From Bradyrhizobium nivariense (lineage in GTDB: Bacteria; Pseudomonadota; Alphaproteobacteria; Rhizobiales; Xanthobacteraceae): 64,000 nucleotides of DNA. The translations under genes were made by a program, and so were the position numbers. Under the pieces are notes generated by a model. The model was not told the origin of the DNA. It worked only from the letters and a program-made list of their open reading frames with translations, and did no database searches. Of the stretch, positions 8,469-16,799 are shown piece by piece; position 1 is the first letter of the stretch; every line of letters begins with the position of its first letter. The DNA lies in contig NZ_JARVWW010000001.1 of assembly GCF_029846715.1 (NCBI RefSeq), positions 682,001-746,000 on the forward strand, given 5' to 3'.

Positions 8469-9398
8469 GTGGTGAATGTTCTGTCGTTCCGCTCGCTCGA
8501 CCTCAACCTGCTGAAAGTCTTCGAGGCCCTGATGACCGAGGGCAGCGTCACGCGCGCCGCCAACGCGCTTCTGATGACGCAACCGGCTGTCAGCAACGCG
8601 CTCGCACGCCTGCGGGACGCGCTCGGCGATCCCCTGTTCGTCAGGTCCGGCACCGGCATTCGTCCGACCCAGCGCGCCGTGGTGCTGTGGGAGCCGATCG
8701 GTGAGGCGCTCGAAACCGTCCGCGGCGCGCTCGACGAGCAGGTGTTCGATCCGCGCCGTGCCCAGACCGAGTTCAGCCTGTCGATGTCGGATTACGTCGC
8801 CTCGCTGGTGATGCCGAAGCTCATGAACCACCTTGGCGAGATCGCGCCGAAGGCACGCGTCCATACCATCCCCAACACCGTCCTCGAGATCGCCGACCAG
8901 CTCGAGGACAACAGGGTCGATTGCGTGTTGAGCGTCTATGTCAACGAGGCGCAGCAGCCGGCCGCCATTCGCTCGCGCTCGCTGTGGACGGTCGACTACG
9001 CCTGCTTCATGCGGCGCGGCCATCCGCTCGCGGCGATGAAGCGGCTGAGCACGCGTAGCTTCCTCAACGCGGGGCATGTCGATGTCAGCCTCGCCGGCAA
9101 GACCCTGCCGTCCTACGACCTCTTCCTCGCCTCGCGCGGGCTGTCGCGCAACCTGGTCGCGACCGTCAATCACTACAGCGCCGCCTACGAAATCGTGCGC
9201 CAGTCCGACCTGATCGCCGTGCTGCCAAGCGATTTGCGCTCGCAATCCCGCCACGCGCCGTTCCTGCACGCCATGCCGCTTCCGCTCAAGGCGCCGCCGC
9301 GCATCGTCAGCCTGTTCTGGCATCAGCGCAACGACACCGTACCGGCGCAACGCTGGCTGCGCGAGACCCTGGTCGAGACGTTCGCCAAGTCCGATTGA
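8469..9398 (+). CDS. LysR-family transcriptional regulator
   Basis: 309 residues, with GTG at 8469 (8472 is an alternative). The N-terminal winged helix reads FRSLDLNLLKVFEALMTEGS, then VTRAANALLMTQPAVSNALA, typical of LysR proteins of the NodD/LinR-like branch (RSLDLNLL start). A periplasmic-binding-like effector domain follows from about residue 90. It is divergent from the MFS-GAF-amidohydrolase operon and is its likely inducer-responsive activator. Confidence 0.9.
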   Translation: MVNVLSFRSLDLNLLKVFEALMTEGSVTRAANALLMTQPAVSNALARLRDALGDPLFVRSGTGIRPTQRAVVLWEPIGEALETVRGALDEQVFDPRRAQTEFSLSMSDYVASLVMPKLMNHLGEIAPKARVHTIPNTVLEIADQLEDNRVDCVLSVYVNEAQQPAAIRSRSLWTVDYACFMRRGHPLAAMKRLSTRSFLNAGHVDVSLAGKTLPSYDLFLASRGLSRNLVATVNHYSAAYEIVRQSDLIAVLPSDLRSQSRHAPFLHAMPLPLKAPPRIVSLFWHQRNDTVPAQRWLRETLVETFAKSD

Positions 9399-9547
9399 AG
9401 GCGCGGGACCCGACACCATGAAAAAGCGGAAACGATGGGTTTCTCGAAGCAGCATTGTTGCAGCGGTCTCCACTGCTTAGCTCCCACGCAAAGCGATCCC
9501 CTCCCACAGTGACAGGCGCGCAAGCCGCGCCCGCAGAGATCCTATCA

Positions 9548-10579
9548 ATGACCGCACCGCTCGAATTCGGACTGGACACCTTTGGCGACGTCACCAGGGA
9601 CGCCTCCGGCGCGATGCTTCCGCACGCGCAAGTGATCCGCAACGTCGTCGACGAGGCGGTGCTGGCCGACGACCTCGGCCTCGACTTCATCGGCCTCGGC
9701 GAACATCACCGCGCCGACTTCGCGATCTCCTCGCCGGAGACCGTGCTGGCCGCCATCGCGTCGCGGACCAAGCGGATTCATCTCGGCTCGGCCGTGACGG
9801 TGCTGAGCTCGGACGATCCGATCCGCGTCTTCCAGCGCTTTGCCACGCTCGACGCGCTCTCGAACGGGCGCGCCGAGGTGATCCTCGGCCGCGGCTCGTT
9901 CACCGAATCCTTTCCGCTGTTCGGCTTCGACCTGCGGGCTTACGAGGCGCTGTTCGAGGAGAAGCTCGATCTGTTCGCGGCCCTGCTGTCGCAGAAGCCG
10001 GTGACCTGGGACGGCAAGCTGCGTCCGCCGCTGAAGGATCAGCTGGTCTATCCCCCGGTCGAGAACGGCACGTTGAAGACCTGGATCGGCGTTGGCGGCA
10101 GTCCGCAATCGGTGGTGCGCGCCGCGCATTACGACCTGCCCTTGATGCTCGCGATCATCGGCGGCGATCCCGCGCGCTTCGCACCCTTCGTCGATCTCTA
10201 TCACCGCGCATTCAAGGAATTCGGTCGCCCGGCACAGCCGATCGGCGTGCACTCGCCTGGCTATGTCGCCGAGACCGATGAGCAGGCGCGCGAAGAACTC
10301 TGGCCCGACTACAAGGCGATGCGCGACCGCATCGGCAAGGAACGCGGCTGGCCGCCGATGGGCCGCGACGAGTTCGTGAGCGAGGCCGAGCAGGGTTCGC
10401 TCTATGTCGGCGCGCCGGAGACGGTCGCCCGCAAGATCGCCAAGACGGCAAAGGCGCTTGGCATTTCGCGCTTTCAGTTGAAGTATTCGGCGGGACCCCT
10501 GCCGCATGAGAAGCTGATGAAGAGCATCGAGCTTTATGGGCGGAAGGTGGTGCCGATGGTGCGGGAGATGATGGGGTGA
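9548..10579 (+). CDS. LLM-class flavin-dependent oxidoreductase
   Basis: 343 residues from ATG 9548 (MTAPLEFGLDTFGDV). It is a luciferase-like monooxygenase fold (PF00296): ADDLGLDFIGLGEHHRADFA near residues 40-60, HLGSAVTVLSSDDPIRVFQR, then GRAEVILGRGSF. It uses FMNH2 or F420 to oxidise a substrate that cannot be named from sequence. The upstream frame back to 9455 lacks the family pattern, so the internal ATG is preferred. It is a monocistron after the LysR gene. Confidence 0.88.
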   Translation: MTAPLEFGLDTFGDVTRDASGAMLPHAQVIRNVVDEAVLADDLGLDFIGLGEHHRADFAISSPETVLAAIASRTKRIHLGSAVTVLSSDDPIRVFQRFATLDALSNGRAEVILGRGSFTESFPLFGFDLRAYEALFEEKLDLFAALLSQKPVTWDGKLRPPLKDQLVYPPVENGTLKTWIGVGGSPQSVVRAAHYDLPLMLAIIGGDPARFAPFVDLYHRAFKEFGRPAQPIGVHSPGYVAETDEQAREELWPDYKAMRDRIGKERGWPPMGRDEFVSEAEQGSLYVGAPETVARKIAKTAKALGISRFQLKYSAGPLPHEKLMKSIELYGRKVVPMVREMMG

Positions 10580-10615
10580 GGCGTTGGGCGGCGTGTGTCA
10601 GTCCGGAGCGCGCTT

Positions 10616-10861
10616 TTAGAGGCGTTTCTTAGCGAATGCCCGGCCGGAGGCTGACTTCAAATATTTCTCAAAGGCAACGGCCTGCCGCTCATCCGAGAAC
10701 GCAACATAGGTCTTGAGCTCCCACGGAGTGAACTTTGACGTGTGAGGAACGTCACCGGCATTGTGCTTTTTGAGGCGAGCACGAAGATCAGACGTCAGGC
10801 CGACGTAATAACGATCGGGGTCGCTTTTGCTCCTGAGAATGTACACGTAGAACATGTGCAC
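10616..10861 (-). CDS. GIY-YIG domain nuclease-like protein (UPF0213/YhbQ type)
   Basis: 81 residues. The start is MHMFYVYILRS; the second Met is also possible. The catalytic GIY-YIG core is visible as YVYILRS and RYYVGLTSDLRARLKKHN, with FEKYLKSASGRAFAKKRL at the C-terminus. These small single-domain proteins are proposed DNA nucleases of unclear role. It lies directly beside a tandem 145-bp repeat and tRNA-Tyr. Confidence 0.85.
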   Translation of the reverse strand: MHMFYVYILRSKSDPDRYYVGLTSDLRARLKKHNAGDVPHTSKFTPWELKTYVAFSDERQAVAFEKYLKSASGRAFAKKRL

Positions 10862-10875
10862 GCAGCCGCGGTCGC

Positions 10876-11162
10876 ATGAAGCTTCAGACTCGTGTGGAGG
10901 ATGATAGCGGCATCCCTATCAATTCGACAGTCCGCCTACGCCCTTCGGGCTACGGCGCGACAGCCTTCGCTCGTTTCGCGCCACAGACACTGGTGCTGGC
11001 TTGCCGAGCCGTAGCTCGGCATGAAGCTTCAGGCTCGTGGGAGGCTGATAGCGGCATCCGTATCAATTCGACAGTCCGCCTACGCCCTTCGGGCTACGGC
11101 GCGACAGCCTTCGCTCGTTTCGCGCCACAGACACTGGTGCTGGCTTGCCGAGCCGTAGCTCG
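10876..11162. repeat. 145-bp direct tandem duplication
   Basis: Copy 1 is 10876-11018 and copy 2 is 11021-11162. Both begin ATGAAGCTTCAG and end GCCGTAGCTCG, with only a few differences (for example CCCTATC versus CCGTATC, and a one-base indel near the start). It sits between the GIY-YIG gene and tRNA-Tyr. Apparent open frames across it are judged non-coding. Confidence 0.9.
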
Positions 11163-11178
11163 CGAAGCGAGCGAAGGC

Positions 11179-11264
11179 TGGTGGGGGAGGCAGGACTCGA
11201 ACCTGCGAAGCCATAAGGCGGCTGATTTACAGTCAGCTCCCTTTGCCACTCGGGACACTCCCCC
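11179..11264 (-). tRNA. tRNA-Tyr (anticodon GUA)
   Basis: Read on the minus strand: acceptor GGGGGAG pairs with CTCCCCC, discriminator A and an encoded CCA. The anticodon stem-loop contains CTGTAAA, there is a long variable arm (class II) and a T-loop GGTTCGAGTCC. Total 86 bases including CCA. Confidence 0.96.
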
Positions 11265-11470
11265 GCTCGACGGCAGCACAATCGGGCCGGACCTTGCCGG
11301 CGACCGAAGACGGCCATGGAACGTGAAGGCCGCGACAGCCCGGATAGGGGCGCGACCGGGCGCGGTTATCGGCGAAGCGGTGGGGTAAAGTCAACCGAGG
11401 CGAACAGCTAAAATCGTCCCCGAAGCCAGCCAAATTGCCATATTCCGGGACCCGTGACACAAGCGAGCCC

Positions 11471-12301
11471 ATGAAGGATCGAAAATTCACTCCAAGGGGG
11501 CCGCGCGGCGGGTCTAAGCCCTTCAACAGGCCCGGAAAATCGGCCGGCCGGCCGGTCTGGCGCGACCGCGATTCGCAACCCGACGGGCCCGTCATCCTCT
11601 ATGGCTGGCACACCGTCACCATGGCGCTCGCCAACCCCCAACGGCAGATCCGCAAGCTGACGCTGACCGAGAACGCTGCAAAGCGCCTCGCGGATGAGAA
11701 CATCGAAACCCGCGTCACGCCCGAGATCGTCCGGCCCCAGGAGATCGACCGGCTGCTGTCGCCCGACGCCGTACACCAGGGCCTGCTCGCCGAGGCCGAT
11801 GCCCTGCCCTCGCCCGACATCGAGGATTTGGAGCAGGACGGCATGGTGCTGGTGCTCGACCAGATCACCGATCCGCACAATGTCGGCGCGATCCTGCGTT
11901 CGGCTGCGGCCTTCGCCGTGAAGGCGATCGTCACCACCGCGCGCCACAGTCCGGAAGCGACGGGAGTGCTGGCCAAGGCCGCCTCCGGCGCGCTGGAGCT
12001 GGTGCCGATGGTGACGGTGCAAAACCTCGCCCGCGCACTGACCACGCTGAACGAGCTCGGCTTCCAGACCGTTGGCCTCGACAGTGAAGGCAGCGCGGAT
12101 CTCTCCGAGGTCACCCTGCGCGAGCCGCTCGCGCTGGTGCTGGGCGCGGAAGGCAAGGGCCTGCGGCAATTGACGCGCGAAACCTGCAGCGTCGTGGCGC
12201 GGCTCGACATGCCCGGCGAGATCAAGAGCCTCAACGTCTCGAATGCCGCCGTGCTCTCGCTCTATGTCGGTGCGAGCCGGCTCGGGTTGATGAAGCGGTA
12301 G
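11471..12301 (+). CDS. rlmB: 23S rRNA (guanosine-2'-O-)-methyltransferase RlmB (TrmH family)
   Basis: 276 residues from ATG 11471 (MKDRKFTPRG). A basic, disordered N-terminus is followed by a substrate-binding domain starting ILYGWHTVTMALANP. The SpoU/SPOUT catalytic domain shows DQITDPHNVGAILRSAAAF, LVLGAEGKGLRQLT and the knot motif EIKSLNVSNAAVLSLY. These residues bind S-adenosylmethionine in a trefoil knot. The enzyme methylates G2251 in the P-loop of 23S rRNA. It is encoded next to tRNA-Tyr, and converges on a terminator at 12315-12334. Confidence 0.9.
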   Translation: MKDRKFTPRGPRGGSKPFNRPGKSAGRPVWRDRDSQPDGPVILYGWHTVTMALANPQRQIRKLTLTENAAKRLADENIETRVTPEIVRPQEIDRLLSPDAVHQGLLAEADALPSPDIEDLEQDGMVLVLDQITDPHNVGAILRSAAAFAVKAIVTTARHSPEATGVLAKAASGALELVPMVTVQNLARALTTLNELGFQTVGLDSEGSADLSEVTLREPLALVLGAEGKGLRQLTRETCSVVARLDMPGEIKSLNVSNAAVLSLYVGASRLGLMKR

Positions 12302-12314
12302 CAAAACAAAACGC

Positions 12315-12334
12315 CCGTCCGCATCGCGCGGACG
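12315..12334. terminator. Bidirectional hairpin between convergent genes
   Basis: CCGTCCGC (12315-12322) pairs perfectly with GCGGACGG (12327/8-12334/5) around a short loop, between rlmB and the convergent exported-protein gene. The run CTTCTTC follows; A-rich sequence precedes it, giving U-rich RNA on the minus strand. Confidence 0.65.
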
Positions 12335-12364
12335 GACGCTTCTTCAACTCAACCGATCAAATGA

Positions 12365-12895
12365 TCAGTAGTAGCGGCGCAACACGCGATGGCCGCCGTA
12401 GTACGGCGCATGGCGAGGAGCGTAGCCATAACGCGGGCCGTAGCCATAGTGCGTGCGCGGCAGGTAGCCGGCGCGCGGGCCGTAGCCGTAGCGGTATGGA
12501 CGGTAGTACGGGCGCTGATAGGGATAGGCGCCGGCTGCGACCGCGGCGGCACGATAGCCATAGCCGTTTCCATAGCCATAGCCACGGCCGTAACCGTAAT
12601 TGGCGGGTGCGACAACGGCGTCCTCACGGTAGGTCGGATACGGTGCAAACGCGCCGGGGCCGGTGTAGGTCGGCCCCTGGTTGACGTAGTAATACTGCGT
12701 GGTCGGCTCGGCGAGGTGCTCAAAGTCCCAACCGCCATAACCCGGGCCATAACCCCAGCTACCGCAACCCGTGTTGCAGCCGCTATAGACCGGCGCTACC
12801 GGCGCGCACGTGCTGAAGCCGCAAGCCGCGGCCGGCGCGGCCCCGACGAACATCACGGCAGCCGCCGCGACCAGTCCCGAAATCATCTGACGCAT
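12365..12895 (-). CDS. Exported Gly/Tyr/Arg-rich protein
   Basis: 176 residues. The ATG at 12895 has AGGAGAG upstream. The signal peptide is MRQMISGLVAAAAVMFVGAA, cleaved near APAAACG. The mature part is cysteine-containing at first (CGFSTCAPV, CNTGCGSWGYG), then dominated by YGYGRGYGYG-like repeats and HYGYGPRYGY. Such proteins are frequent in bradyrhizobia; their function is unknown. It is second in a two-gene unit, 43 bases after its neighbour. Confidence 0.75.
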   Translation of the reverse strand: MRQMISGLVAAAAVMFVGAAPAAACGFSTCAPVAPVYSGCNTGCGSWGYGPGYGGWDFEHLAEPTTQYYYVNQGPTYTGPGAFAPYPTYREDAVVAPANYGYGRGYGYGNGYGYRAAAVAAGAYPYQRPYYRPYRYGYGPRAGYLPRTHYGYGPRYGYAPRHAPYYGGHRVLRRYY

Positions 12896-12938
12896 TACTC
12901 TCTCCTGTTGATTTTCGTTTGTTGGATTTTGTCGTTTC

Positions 12939-13424
12939 TTAACCCGGCGGCCTGCCGGGCATCTCTGCACGCGGCCGCGGCCGAGGACGCCGCGGCTGCT
13001 CGTTGATCTCAGGCGCGAGGATCACCGGCGGCGGATCGACAGGCACGTCCATCTGCGGCGGCAGCGGCGCCGATTGCGCGCCCCAGCTCTGGTGATAGCT
13101 CTCGGCCGGCTTCGGCAATTTGCGGTTCGCGGGCGGCTCGACCTCGAGCCGGCCATAGCCGGGCCGCAGGCCCAGCGTCGGGTAGTAATGGCCGACGTCG
13201 GTGGGCTGGCGCTCGGCGACATAGCGCCCGCCATAGATCGTGGGCTGCACCTGGACGTTCTTCCCCAGGCCCCAGGTCCCCTCGATCACGGTATATGACG
13301 CGTCGATGTTGTTGATGATGATGGGCACGCCCGGGCGGCCGGGAACGACGATATCGAAGCCGCCGCCGGCAAATGCCGTCGCGGGCAGTCCGATCAGAAA
13401 GACAGCGAGCGCCAGAGCGCGCAT
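12939..13424 (-). CDS. Exported proline-rich hypothetical protein
   Basis: 161 residues from ATG 13424 (MRALALAVFLIGLPATAFAG signal peptide). The mature part starts GGFDIVVPGRPGVPIIINNI, has an aromatic middle (GHYYPTLGLRPGYGR) and ends in a proline/arginine tail (RRPRPRPRAEMPGRPPG). No enzyme motif is seen. It probably forms an operon with the Gly/Tyr-rich gene downstream and works at the envelope (inference). Confidence 0.75.
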   Translation of the reverse strand: MRALALAVFLIGLPATAFAGGGFDIVVPGRPGVPIIINNIDASYTVIEGTWGLGKNVQVQPTIYGGRYVAERQPTDVGHYYPTLGLRPGYGRLEVEPPANRKLPKPAESYHQSWGAQSAPLPPQMDVPVDPPPVILAPEINEQPRRPRPRPRAEMPGRPPG

Positions 13425-13708
13425 GAGGGGATCCCATTTATCCGGCCACAACCTACCCGATAGCGACGCAGAGAGGGTTAAGGCACTCTCGCCAAATGCC
13501 GGTAAGCCTAATGTGTAAGGATTGCGCGCCGCTCAAATGCTGCAAAGCGAACTAGCGAAGCGTTAACGCCGCCGGCCTCTGCAGTCCGGAACCATGGCGC
13601 GTGCTCACTTCCGTTTGACTATCCAGCCGCGAAAATCCGCCGGTTGCACCGGAACGTCCGGCGTCCTTGGCATTTAGCCCCCGTCAACAAAACGGGAGCC
13701 AAACAATC

Positions 13709-14182
13709 ATGAACATCAAACTTCTCGGAGCCACGGCGATTGCGGCGACCCTTGTGGCGGGCTCTGCCATGGCGCAGGCCGTGATCACCAATCCCGGCCG
13801 CTGCGCCGCGCAATTCCCCAACGCCAACTGCCAGAACGTCGGACCGGGAAATCCGTACACCGACAGCGGCTATCGGCATCGCCGCGTGTCCTATCGCCAG
13901 AGCAATGGCGACTGGAATAACGACTGGAACAGGAGCCGCACCGGCTTTTGGCCGACCGACGTCGCTGCCGGCGTGGCCGGCGCCGCCATCGGTACTGCGG
14001 GCGCGATCGCAACCGCCCCGTTCCGTGCCACGAACGACGCCTACGCCTACGACAACCGCTGGGATAATTCTTGGGACAACCGCGGCTGGGACACCCGCAG
14101 CTACGCCCAGCGCAACGGCTTCGTCTGCACGCCCGGCACCTGGTTCAAGGGCGAAGACGGCCGCCGGCACATCTGCCAGTAA
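13709..14182 (+). CDS. Exported hypothetical protein with an internal hydrophobic stretch
   Basis: 157 residues. The ATG at 13709 has GGGAG ten bases upstream. Signal peptide MNIKLLGATAIAATLVAGSA ends at AMA-QA. The mature chain has CAAQFPNANCQN, an Ala/Gly-rich hydrophobic segment (VAAGVAGAAIGTAGAIATAP) and a C-terminal CTPGTWFKGEDGRRHICQ pair of cysteines. It resembles the small exported proteins of rhizobia of unknown role. A terminator follows at 14207-14233. Confidence 0.75.
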   Translation: MNIKLLGATAIAATLVAGSAMAQAVITNPGRCAAQFPNANCQNVGPGNPYTDSGYRHRRVSYRQSNGDWNNDWNRSRTGFWPTDVAAGVAGAAIGTAGAIATAPFRATNDAYAYDNRWDNSWDNRGWDTRSYAQRNGFVCTPGTWFKGEDGRRHICQ

Positions 14183-14206
14183 GGCGATTTGAACCGAACG
14201 CGACCG

Positions 14207-14233
14207 ATCAGGCGGCCCTCGAGGCCGCCTGAT
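14207..14233 (+). terminator. Rho-independent-type hairpin
   Basis: ATCAGGCGGCC (14207-14217), loop CTCGA, then GGCCGCCTGAT (14223-14233): a perfect 11-bp stem 24 bases after the preceding stop codon. Confidence 0.75.
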
Positions 14234-14348
14234 TCATGTCTGCGACCGGGATTGCCGGTTCTGGCACTTTCCGGTCAAGTCTGGTATTGCGGCGCGCACG
14301 GGCAGACAGCCCCGGCGTACGCCGGTCCTGCCCGCTTCTCCAGGCGTC

Positions 14349-14423
14349 GCCGGCTTAGCTCAGCGGTAGAGCAGCGGTTTTGTAAACCGAAGGTCGGGGG
14401 TTCAATCCCCTCAGCCGGCACCA
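14349..14423 (+). tRNA. tRNA-Thr (anticodon UGU), integration target
   Basis: 75 bases including an encoded CCA. Acceptor GCCGGCT pairs with AGCCGGC; D-arm GCTC-AGCGGTA-GAGC; anticodon loop TTTGTAA gives UGU; T-arm GGGGG-TTCAATC-CCCTC closes it. The top pair of the anticodon stem is a G-A mismatch. Its 3' end is repeated at 38463 and 57036, marking it as an attachment site. Confidence 0.96.
14403..14423. repeat. attL core (tRNA-Thr 3' end)
   Basis: The 21-base string CAATCCCCTCAGCCGGCACC plus A at the tRNA 3' end recurs exactly at 57036-57056, and with one G missing at 38463-38482. Confidence 0.85.
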
Positions 14424-14536
14424 TTTGACTATTCCAGATCGTTCGCTAGTCTCCGCTTCGGCGACGGAAGTCGCTGAAACATAGGGGTTTCTGCTCCGTC
14501 AGCGTTCGCCTCCCTCCGTCAGCTTCCGCAAACTCT

Positions 14537-14577
14537 GTTGGTATGGACGTTGGTAGGGATCGGATCGGCTGTTGGTA
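14537..14577. promoter_or_regulatory. Candidate integrase arm-type sites (GTTGGTA x3)
   Basis: GTTGGTA occurs at 14537-14543, 14549-14555 and 14571-14577, just upstream of the integrase gene. GTTGGTA again (38387-38393) and GCTGGTA (38399-38405) occur near the other end of element A. This matches the distribution of arm sites of tyrosine integrases (inference). Confidence 0.45.
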
Positions 14578-14600
14578 CGGAGCCTAGCGGGGGACGATCC

Positions 14601-15938
14601 ATGCCTTTGACCGATGCAGCCTGTCGCGCAGCCAAGAAAGCGGAGAAGCCGTATAAACTAAGCGATGGCGGCGGCCTGTATATCCTTGTCGAAACGAGCG
14701 GGTCGCGGCTTTGGCGGCAGGCGTATCGGTTCGGCGGCAAACAAAAGCTGATCGCGCTTGGCGCCTATCCCTCGATCACCCTCGCCGACGCCCGGATCGC
14801 GCGGGATGCGAACAAGGCCCTTCTGGCGAAGGGCGTAGACCCGTCGGATAAACGGAGGGCCGACAAGATCGCGGCGTCTGCGGCGCATCTGACGACGTTC
14901 GACGCGGTGGCCGATGCGTGGATAGCCAAGCAGCGCGAGACGTCAAAGAGCGCGACCACCCTAGACAAGCTGACTTGGATAATTGACCTAGTACGGCCGC
15001 AGATCGGTCAGCTTCAGATCGGCGCCATCACGTCGTCAGACGTGCTGGCGGCGCTTCGTAAAGTGGAGGCTGCCGGCCGGCATGGAAAGAACCGGTACGA
15101 AACAACGAAGCGATGCCGGGCGACCCTTAGCCGCGTCTTCTCGTATGCGGTCGCGGAAGGCCTGCGGGAATTCGACCCCGCCGCGGCTTTCGCAAAGTCC
15201 GGCCACCTAACACCGCCTCCAACCAGAAGCTACGCCGCCATCGTCGACCCCAAGGCATTCGGCGCCCTACTCCGCGCGATCGACGGCTACGACGGCACCA
15301 AGGAAACGAGGCTTGCCCTGCAACTTCTCGCCCTAACCGCGCTGCGCCCCGGTGAACTGCGACAGTTGCGATGGGATTGGGTGGCCGAAGATATCAAGCA
15401 ACCCGCCATCACCCTCCCGCCGGAAGTCATGAAGATGCGGCGCGAACACAAGGTGCCGCTATCCCGACAGGCGATCGCCATTCTCGCAGAACTGCGGGAG
15501 ATAACAGGATGGTCGTCGATCCACGCCGCGGCGGGCGCCGACTACGTGTTCCCCAACGCGCAGCCTCGCCGCTTGATCGGCAAGGATGGTATGCCGTCAA
15601 AGCGACCAGCGTTGCGGCCGATGTCCGAAGGCGCGCTGGGGTCTGCTCTGCGCCGGCTTGGGTATTCGAGCGACACCCACGTTCCGCACGGCTTCCGGTC
15701 GTCCTTCTCGACGTTGGCAAACACGTCGCGGTTGTTCGACGCCGACATCATCGAAGCGGCACTGGCCCACAGCGACGGCAACCAAATTCGTAGCATCTAC
15801 AACCGCGCAACTTACGATGCAGACCGAACTCGCCTCGCTCAATGGTGGAGCGACTATTTGGACGATCTGCGCAGGGCCGGCGCCGTCGTGTCGATCGCGA
15901 AGGCAAGGTCGGGCGCCGGCTCGCGTTCGGTTGCTTAA
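14601..15938 (+). CDS. P4-type tyrosine integrase
   Basis: 445 residues. The ATG at 14601 (MPLTDAACRAAKKAEKPYKL) follows GGGGGA. Domains: DUF4102-type arm-binding N-terminus (SDGGGLYILV, LGAYPSITLADAR), core-binding domain (about 100-210) and catalytic domain with ALRPGELRQL (first Arg), HVPHGFRSSFSTLA (His-x-x-Arg), LAHSDGNQIR (second His) and nucleophile Tyr in SIYNRATY. It catalyses site-specific insertion and excision at the 3' end of tRNA genes. It starts 178 bases from tRNA-Thr, reading into the element, the usual arrangement. Confidence 0.95.
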   Translation: MPLTDAACRAAKKAEKPYKLSDGGGLYILVETSGSRLWRQAYRFGGKQKLIALGAYPSITLADARIARDANKALLAKGVDPSDKRRADKIAASAAHLTTFDAVADAWIAKQRETSKSATTLDKLTWIIDLVRPQIGQLQIGAITSSDVLAALRKVEAAGRHGKNRYETTKRCRATLSRVFSYAVAEGLREFDPAAAFAKSGHLTPPPTRSYAAIVDPKAFGALLRAIDGYDGTKETRLALQLLALTALRPGELRQLRWDWVAEDIKQPAITLPPEVMKMRREHKVPLSRQAIAILAELREITGWSSIHAAAGADYVFPNAQPRRLIGKDGMPSKRPALRPMSEGALGSALRRLGYSSDTHVPHGFRSSFSTLANTSRLFDADIIEAALAHSDGNQIRSIYNRATYDADRTRLAQWWSDYLDDLRRAGAVVSIAKARSGAGSRSVA

Positions 15939-15993
15939 AGACCATTGATCTAGCTCAATGCTCCCTTTCGCTTTCCCCCCGAGCGTCGGTGTC

Positions 15994-16131
15994 ATGAACT
16001 AGCCCGACGAACCCGTTAAGCTGCCTCCGAGTTCCAAGCCCACGCGCTTGGAGGAGGCGCGGCGGATCGTCGAGGAGTACGTGGACGATCTGCGCGAGAT
16101 CATCAAGAAGCTCCGACGTCGCCTCAACTGA
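15994..16131 (+). pseudogene. Small conserved protein gene interrupted at codon 3
   Basis: ATG-AAC-TAG starts the frame at 15994. The amber codon (16000-16002) is followed by 42 open codons (PDEPVKLPPSSKPTRLEEAR through IIKKLRRRLN) ending in TGA at 16129. The helical LEEARRIVEEYVDDLREIIK pattern is that of a ~43-residue protein common in bradyrhizobia. Without a start after the amber codon it looks inactivated, unless the amber codon is suppressed. Confidence 0.5.
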
Positions 16132-16169
16132 TTGGACCGCAAGGGCGGCGGCGCTGCTAATGCCGCTAC

Positions 16170-16487
16170 CTCTCGCGCGCAGGCTGACGCGCTTGATATC
16201 GAGGCGCAGGCGAAGCACCGGCTTGCTGACGAATACGATGCTGCGCAGGCGCGTGGCGATGTCGTGGGCCGCAAGGGCGGCGGCGACACCACCGTTCCGG
16301 TCCGGAACGCTGCTACAGCCGCCGACGTCGGCCTGACCCGTCAGCAAATTCATGAGGCTCGCCAAATCCGCAATGCTGAGAAGCGCGACCCCGGCGTCGT
16401 CCGCAGGACTGTCGACGCGGCCGTTAAGGCGGGCAAAGAGCCGACGAAGGGCCGATGTCCGCCGGGTCGCCCGGCGCCACCCCCATA
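16170..16487 (+). pseudogene. Truncated 'HEARQIRDAE' family fragment, copy 1
   Basis: Encodes RAQADALDIEAQAKHRLADE, then YDAAQARGDVV, AATAADVGLTRQQIHEARQI and KRDPGVVRRTVDAAV, ending AGKEPTK then a proline tail. The same stretch occurs on the minus strand at about 26505-26720 and 28905-29160. All three lack a natural N-terminus. The pattern is reminiscent of the helix-turn-helix region of ParB-like or phage DNA-binding proteins; function is unproven. Confidence 0.5.
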
Positions 16488-16590
16488 ATCGCGTCAAAAT
16501 CCGTCGTATGCCACGGCTAAACGCCTTGGCGCGCGCCCGGTGTGGCAAATCACCATTCGCGCGCGTCCGCGTAAATTCGCCCGGGTGAAA

Positions 16591-16744
16591 GGGACAAAAT
16601 GGGGGGACAAATAGGGGGACATGTGTTTGTCCCTCTGCTTCCAGCGAAATTATTTTCGAACGAAGAACCGAGTGAGATCAGACGCAAGCCGACAGTCGTC
16701 CGCGTGGATGCGTTCAGATTGGCTTTTGTCCCCTTGTGTCCCCC
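16591..16744. repeat. Cluster of direct and inverted GGGGACAAA motifs
   Basis: Forward copies: GGGACAAA (16591-16598), GGGGACAAAT (16603-16612), GGGGGACATG (16614-16623). Inverted copies: TTTGTCCC (16626-16633), TTTTGTCCCC (16724-16733), TGTCCCCC (16737-16744). They lie immediately before the AlpA-like gene and occupy most of the gene-free stretch 16488-16799. They could be an operator array or an origin. Confidence 0.6.
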
Positions 16745-16799
16745 AGCGTCCGTTTTGCAATTTCGGGGCCTCGACAGAACCGAAAGAGAGAGCGCTGCA

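Noticed and set aside
8436..9473. 345-codon minus-strand frame opposite the LysR gene
   Set aside because: Antisense shadow; no family pattern, and the LysR protein is clear.
10876..11388. 170-codon frame across the tandem repeat and tRNA-Tyr
   Set aside because: Runs through a tRNA gene and the same peptide occurs twice because the DNA is duplicated.
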